From assembly GCA_016617855.1 (NCBI GenBank), contig JAECUM010009714.1, positions 17,792 to 81,791 on the forward strand: a stretch of 64,000 bases of DNA, in the 5' to 3' direction. Positions 59,291-64,000 of this stretch are shown here, in pieces. Within the stretch, counting starts at the first letter, position 1; each line of letters opens with the position of its first letter. The position numbers and the translations under genes are program-made. The notes under the pieces were generated by a model. The model saw only the letters and a program-made list of their open reading frames with translations, was not told the DNA's origin and made no database searches. Source of the stretch: Megalonaias nervosa. Taxonomy: Eukaryota > Mollusca > Bivalvia > Unionida > Unionidae.

Positions 59291-60314
59291 CTCTCAAGCA
59301 AAATTTGTTTTAATTCTATCTTTTAGTTCAGTTTAAGTGTAATCATCATAAATGCAATGTGCACTCTTGTGTTCAACCAAAATATGTGTCAATCAACTGT
59401 AACAGCTATGTCCGCGAGTCCTTCTCTAAGAACTTAATTAAGTGACAACCGTTTTTTTATATCTGACTTATGGAAGTATTTGTTGTATGGTTCCAATGAA
59501 TTAAAAACTGACCTCCTTTGTATTGTCATGTTAACTGCATCTATTGTATCATATAAAGGAGGTAGAATAAAAGAAAAGTTAAAAGGCATGCAAATCCTAC
59601 ATGCGTAAGACCTAGAGACCCTGGTTGTAAATCAGTTGAACTCATTCCAATTGATCAATCAAACACAGTTATAAATATTATTGTGTACTTAAATAATTAA
59701 ATTAAATTCTCATTCATAAATGTGATCAAAAAGATGGCAAGGCAGCCAAGCAAAATGAATACTTTGTTAAATAAACAACTTTGTTTCCCAGATAAGATCA
59801 TTGTGGTGAAGCCAGTTTCAGAGAATTTCCTGAATTGGCACTTTGAGATATCCTCAAGGATGAGGAGAAGTATCACTGATATTTGCAATGAAACCATGGC
59901 GTTAATATTTTACTAAATGAGCAATGCAAAAATTTAGTTTCGACCAAGACAATTGTTTCGCGAACTAATTGTCGCTAGTTTTTGGAAGAAGGAATCTTGC
60001 TTTGTGGTGTATCAACAGTTAGTCTGGTCTACAGTTTGTAGACTCCCTGCTTCATACTTCAGATCCATATAGGAAGCAAAAATCCAGACCAATCAGCAAC
60101 AAGAAAAAGCAGCGAGGTAATATGCAAATGTTTTCACATACACATGAATGTTGTTTGAAACGGGTTGGAATGTTAACAATCTTTCAGATATTGGGCATCT
60201 TGAAAATAAATATAATTTATACAGAATAACAAACAACTTCATTAGAAAAGGCACTTTATTGATAACTATTCTTGATGCAATTCTAAAACGAGTTACCAGC
60301 TATTAATCAGTACA
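59291..60314. other. Host intron, nothing recognised
   Basis: AT-rich. An antisense pair of short open frames at 59697-59916 has no domain signature. Confidence 0.4.
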
Positions 60315-60455
60315 TTTACCCACCCACAGGGGTTCATATCATTGCTTTCAATTTAACTATCAGGCATACATACAGTATAAAATAATATATATTTTTACTA
60401 ATGTGTGAATAACAGTTAAACTTTAAGCAATGATACAAACCCCTGTGTACCCACC
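60315..60455. mobile_element. ~140-bp palindromic MITE-like element
   Basis: The left arm 'cacaggggttcatatcattg' and the right arm 'caatgatacaaacccctgtg' are inverted repeats, with similarity continuing about 40 bases inward through 'tttaact'. There is no coding capacity. Confidence 0.72.
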
Positions 60456-61237
60456 CATCCCATGTCCCGTGGTTTTCTCAATGTACAGCGGGGATGGGAT
60501 CACTTATTTTTCGGAGGTCCATTGGTAACTCATGCCCTCGTTTATACTGTGGTCTATGTTTTTGGAACCCGTTGTGCACGAGTTATCGAGGGAGAGGTGT
60601 ACATCAGGCTTTAATAACTCTGATAAAACTCAAATGTACAGTACATCTTTAGATAATGAACATCACATGTACCAAATCTCACAGTAATCCATCAAAAACT
60701 CCAAGCGTAATTTGCATCCACAAGATTCTGTTATGCACTGCATGCAGATGCAAGACAAAAAGAGCAATAACTCTAGCAAAACTGTGAGAGAAAAGCAATA
60801 TGTTTTTGTGCATCTTTATTTCATGACCACAACATTTACAAGTTTCTTGACATTCCAAAGAAAACTTTAAGACAATAGTTGTGTTCATAAGATTTTTTCA
60901 TACACTGCATTCTGATGCAAATCTGAAAGGGAAATAACTCCTAAAAAAATTACCAGAGCAAAGTCATTTGTCGATACGCTCATCTTTAGGTGAAAGAACA
61001 AAATGACAGATGGACAGATGAACAAAAGGGTGGACAAGAGGTATCCTATACATAAAGAAGGTATACAAATTTTGGCATCAAACAATTAAACAGCATTAGA
61101 GATTTAACTTCCAAGCTAGCATGAGCCTTATTTTCTTTTGTTAGATATTAAATAGATATACACGTGTGTGTGTGTGCATGCATATGTGCGTGTGTGTGTG
61201 GCATGATTTTTTTTATTACAGACACAATGTGACTTAC

Positions 61238-61355
61238 TGAGCAGGTCCACACAAGAGACATTGTGGAAGTACTTGGTACACTGAAGGAATGGGGCCTTCA
61301 GCTCCAGAGCTCTCCTGATTGTTGATGCAGCAAACATGTGTGGTTCCTTGACATT
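61238..61355 (-). CDS. Host gene exon 1 of those visible (upstream of TIR1)
   Basis: Open frame of 39 codons plus one base. It is preceded by a T-rich acceptor ending in CAG and followed by a perfect GTAAGT donor. It enters at phase 0 and leaves at phase 1. It begins NVKEPHMFAAS and includes a Cys-containing stretch, FLQCTKYFHNVSCVDLL. I do not recognise a domain. It is placed in this gene because its phase and spacing join cleanly to the exon at 56830, which leads straight into TIR1. Earlier exons must lie to the right of the window or were missed. Confidence 0.6.
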
Positions 61356-61414
61356 CTGAAAAAATTAAATATGGAGTCAAATGTGACATTTATATACAAT
61401 AAATCACACCATGA

Positions 61415-62197
61415 GGATACCAGACCTGCCAACCCTAAACAAGATCATCTCAGTAAGGCAGCTGATAATTTTCCGTTAGTTTGACCAGTTTTCAGTAAGG
61501 TGCAACAAAATATCATGTACTGCAATTGTCAATTTGGAAAACTTATGTTTAAAAAGTTCTGTATTCCAAACTGATGCATCGACTGTAAACATACCCTTAT
61601 TTTTACCTCATGCACAGCTGCACAAACTTCAGTTCCAAACCCTATGCAACTATATGGCTTGTAGCTATCTCTCAACTTGACGTAATTCTTGGAATTTTTT
61701 CTTCATTTCACAATATGGCGATCGTATCTCCTGCCAAGTGACATATTCAAATCGACATGCAATGTCCAATAAACGTAATTGTGTCCTTTCCTGCTTTTAT
61801 TCAGAACAATCTGAATATTCCTCTCTAGTCTTCTGATTATTAAAACTTTATTAAGAGGCTTATTTCTTCCTTTCGTTTTTAACCTCTATCGGTAGCTGGA
61901 CGCTATTTTTAAAAAAAAATTTATAATCAACAATTTGATCATGCAGACGCTTCTCATGGAAATATATGTGCAGTTTAAAATGACTGAGGTCTTACTATAA
62001 AGTCAGTCTGGTTCTCTAATTCCACTAAAACTTATATAAAACACAGATCCAAATCAAACTCAGACAAGCCAATTATCTGGATTTTACTGCAACAATCACA
62101 TTGCGTAGTTTTTCCTTTAATTCTGTAGGTCTGTATTTTAAGGGTAATTTTTGTAAAATTTACGGCAAAATCATAAGAGTTGGCAGGTCTGGGATAC
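61415..62197. mobile_element. 771-bp inverted-repeat element with 6-bp target-site duplication
   Basis: CAGACCTGCCAAC at 61421-61433 is the exact inverse of GTTGGCAGGTCTG at 62179-62191. The element is flanked on both sides by GGATAC (61415-61420 and 62192-62197). The interior has no transposase. Six-base duplications are uncommon among cut-and-paste superfamilies, so the source family is open. Confidence 0.82.
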
Positions 62198-63150
62198 AAT
62201 TGTAGCTAATTTAGTGAGTGAAGTATTTTCTTGCTAAAATGTTATTTTACATCAAAAAATTTTGTTCATGCAAGATCACAAAGTCTGTGCCAAAATGATC
62301 CTAATATTCTAAAATAGAAAAAAAATGTAATAATGCTATTATAATGAAAATTATGACATGAAACTGTTACATAACTCTACCATCATACATGACTGACTCT
62401 ATCATATGGAAAATATTTATTGTGCAACAATACTATCACATATATAAACTTGTCTAATATTTAAATAATATTAATATTTCATATTGTCCTTCCTTCTTTA
62501 CTCAGTACAATGACAAAAGCATACCAGAGGACTATGCAATAGCTGATAAACATCTATAAATCAGAGGTAAATAATGCATGAATATAATGTCTTACAAGTA
62601 ACTGATACTGTGATCATGATCTCAACACTAGCTGATTTAGGTTCAAATGCAAATATGTGGAAAAATCAGCTTTTACAACTGAATCTACAATGACATATTT
62701 ATGATTTTACATTAACACAATCCTTAATTTTGGGGAAAATACAAACATAATGCTAGAGTATTTTTGTTCTCAAATTTCTGAGTGCATATTAGGACTGAAT
62801 GTATTAAAGATCATTTCAGTGAAGATTATGTAAAAATTCCACACAATATGCATCTTATTAACACATGGTGAATGTGAACCCCAAGAAAGAATTTCTTTAT
62901 ATTTCATATCAGTGCACATGAATGACCCCAGAAAACAAAACTCAGAATTTACTTAAATCCCAAAGATTCAATGGCCAGATTTCACATTCTGATACGCTGG
63001 AAGTATCACAGCTAAAGCAAATGCTTATTAAAGAGTAAGGCAGCCCAAATTGTATTTTACTTACTAAATATAGCATACAGTAGACATGTTTATATAACCT
63101 CCATCCCAGAATGGATGGGTTTAATGCCATTTTTCAACATATGATTGGCT
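62198..63150. other. Right-hand flank, nothing coding recognised
   Basis: AT-rich intronic or upstream sequence. No further exon of the host gene was found here. Confidence 0.4.
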
Positions 63151-63154
63151 ATAC

Positions 63155-63345
63155 ACTGCAGTCAGAATGTACACGGTGATGGAAGACCACAGGAGAACCC
63201 TGGGTAAAACACTAACCCTACTGGCAAGCTTTCTTATATACCCACACTGGATGAACATGAGACTCAACCCACTTGGACAGAGGTGAGATGTCAATGATTT
63301 ATAAAGGCAAGTGCTTTGGACCACTCTGCCACCTGGGGCCCCCAA
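63155..63345 (-). repeat. SINE-like tRNA-derived repeat
   Basis: The minus strand begins 'gggggccccaggtggcagag', containing TGGCAGAGTGG, a near-perfect tRNA A box. A weak B box, GGTTGAGTCTC, and then a body with 'acccagggttctcctgtgg' follow. The head resembles a Leu/Ser-type tRNA. Confidence 0.65.
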
Positions 63346-63488
63346 AACCAAAATGTAAATTTGGGGTATTTATATGAAATGAAATAAACTTTTTGAAAGT
63401 CCCATAATAGCGCTATTAGTGTTGACAGCCATTGGAGATTGTTCAATATGTAACAAGGTTTGTTTGTTTACAATAACTACATTGCTAT

Positions 63489-64000
63489 TGTTACGACCAT
63501 GTAGTTTAATTACTTGTGTGTTAAAATTTGAATTCTTTTTATTTCATTTTTGTATCATTGTATATTATTATGATGATGATTATGTTCACGGGATCTGATA
63601 CTTTTGAAAGAAACATCGTGTTTATTTAGAACGTAGTATGATTCGCTTAAGCACAATTTTTGCATGCCATAGTTTGTTGATTTGAGTAAACACTATGTGC
63701 AAATGATTGGTTGTGGCCAGGGTCATTTCCTAAGCATACTTGATTAAATCGTGTACTGCGATTGTTAGATGATGAAATAACCACGCGTTCTTCGTGCGTG
63801 TGCATGAAATGACGTTTTGGTTCAGTTTTTAAACACTTAGGTCCCTGTGAAATAGTCTGAGTCATTCTTATACCTTGAGAAGAAGGTATTATTTTTCTTG
63901 TTCTGGAAAGAGTTTATTTTTCTTTACATCTGTAGAGCTTGAGATGTGTCTTGTTATAGATGACAGCTATAGGAGTTCATCTACTTTTTAAATAATAATT
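63489..64000 (+). repeat. Diverged LTR related to the Gmr1-like LTR, cut by the window edge
   Basis: Starting at TGTTACGACC, the plus strand follows the reverse complement of the 954-bp LTR for about 500 bases: 'ttgtgtgttaaaatttgaat' corresponds to 'tgtgtgttaaaatttaaatt', and 'gcacaatttttgcatgcca' to 'gcacgatttttgcatgacg'. It is much more diverged than the two LTRs at 36675 and 42882, and in the opposite orientation. It may be a solo LTR or the edge of another element. Confidence 0.85.

Larger units (their letters stand above)
406..61355 (-). other. Host gene model: tandem-TIR, Roco-like C-terminal domain, CaaX protein (3' part, 15 exons)
   Basis: One minus-strand gene, assembled from exon-sized open frames bounded by AG/GT sites. 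Exons run 61355-61238, 56830-56738, 50866-50760, 48333-48105, 47201-47029, 46211-46109, 44100-43918, 32861-32685, 30094-29977, 26034-25868, 25230-25054, 24099-23999, 9778-9564, 1904-1666 and 777-406. Splice phases agree at every junction except 50760 to 48333. The joined product is about 857 residues and open at its N-terminus. It carries two TIR domains, a charged helix, a Roco-like C-terminal segment, a low-complexity tail and a CVLS terminus. TIR domains act in innate immune signalling, and some hydrolyse NAD+. A membrane-anchored immune or stress signalling role is inferred. The 5' exons and promoter are outside the window. Confidence 0.82.

Overview
Source and type of sequence. This is an AT-rich eukaryotic window with spliceosomal introns, many minisatellites and several transposon classes side by side: Gmr1-like Ty3/gypsy, DIRS/Ngaro-like, pogo/Tigger and small inverted-repeat elements. 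Together with a multi-TIR gene this suggests a marine or freshwater invertebrate, most likely a mollusc or another lophotrochozoan. Taxonomy is an inference. No prokaryotic gene organisation, rRNA, canonical tRNA or CRISPR array was seen.

Host gene. Almost the whole window is the 3' part of one minus-strand gene, running from 61355 down to a stop codon at 406. I could place 15 exons totalling about 2.6 kb of coding sequence, spread over about 61 kb. Thirteen of the 14 joins agree in splice phase. The exception is the step from 50760 to 48333, where a small exon is probably missing. The product, in order, is: an unrecognised N-terminal part; TIR domain 1; TIR domain 2; a charged helical stretch; a segment resembling the C-terminal extension of invertebrate Roco (ROC-COR) proteins; a Lys/Ser/Thr-rich tail; and a C-terminal CVLS prenylation box. 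TIR2 keeps the glutamate at the position expected for a TIR NADase; TIR1 has Ile there. The first exons and the promoter lie beyond the right edge.

Introns, in plus-strand order. 1.9-9.6 kb holds a decayed minisatellite and a broken pogo/Tigger transposase with a C-terminal PHD-like finger, followed by a broken HIRAN-domain reading frame. 9.8-24 kb holds a CA microsatellite, a relic tyrosine recombinase, several tandem arrays and a degenerate DIRS/Ngaro-like retroelement whose repeats appear as A1...B1-A2-B2. 24-33 kb holds inverted-repeat elements and minisatellites. 32.9-43.9 kb holds a full-length Gmr1-like Ty3/gypsy element (954-bp LTRs, tRNA-Pro-type primer site, integrase upstream of reverse transcriptase). 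44-64 kb holds a ~200-bp inverted-repeat family, a tandem array apparently grown from it, tRNA-derived SINE-like copies, a 771-bp element with a 6-bp target duplication, and a truncated LTR related to the Gmr1-like LTR at the right edge.

How the parts relate. The host gene is one transcription unit. The mobile elements sit wholly inside its introns, and none interrupts a recognised exon. All identifications come from reading the sequence and from memory of protein families; no database search was run.
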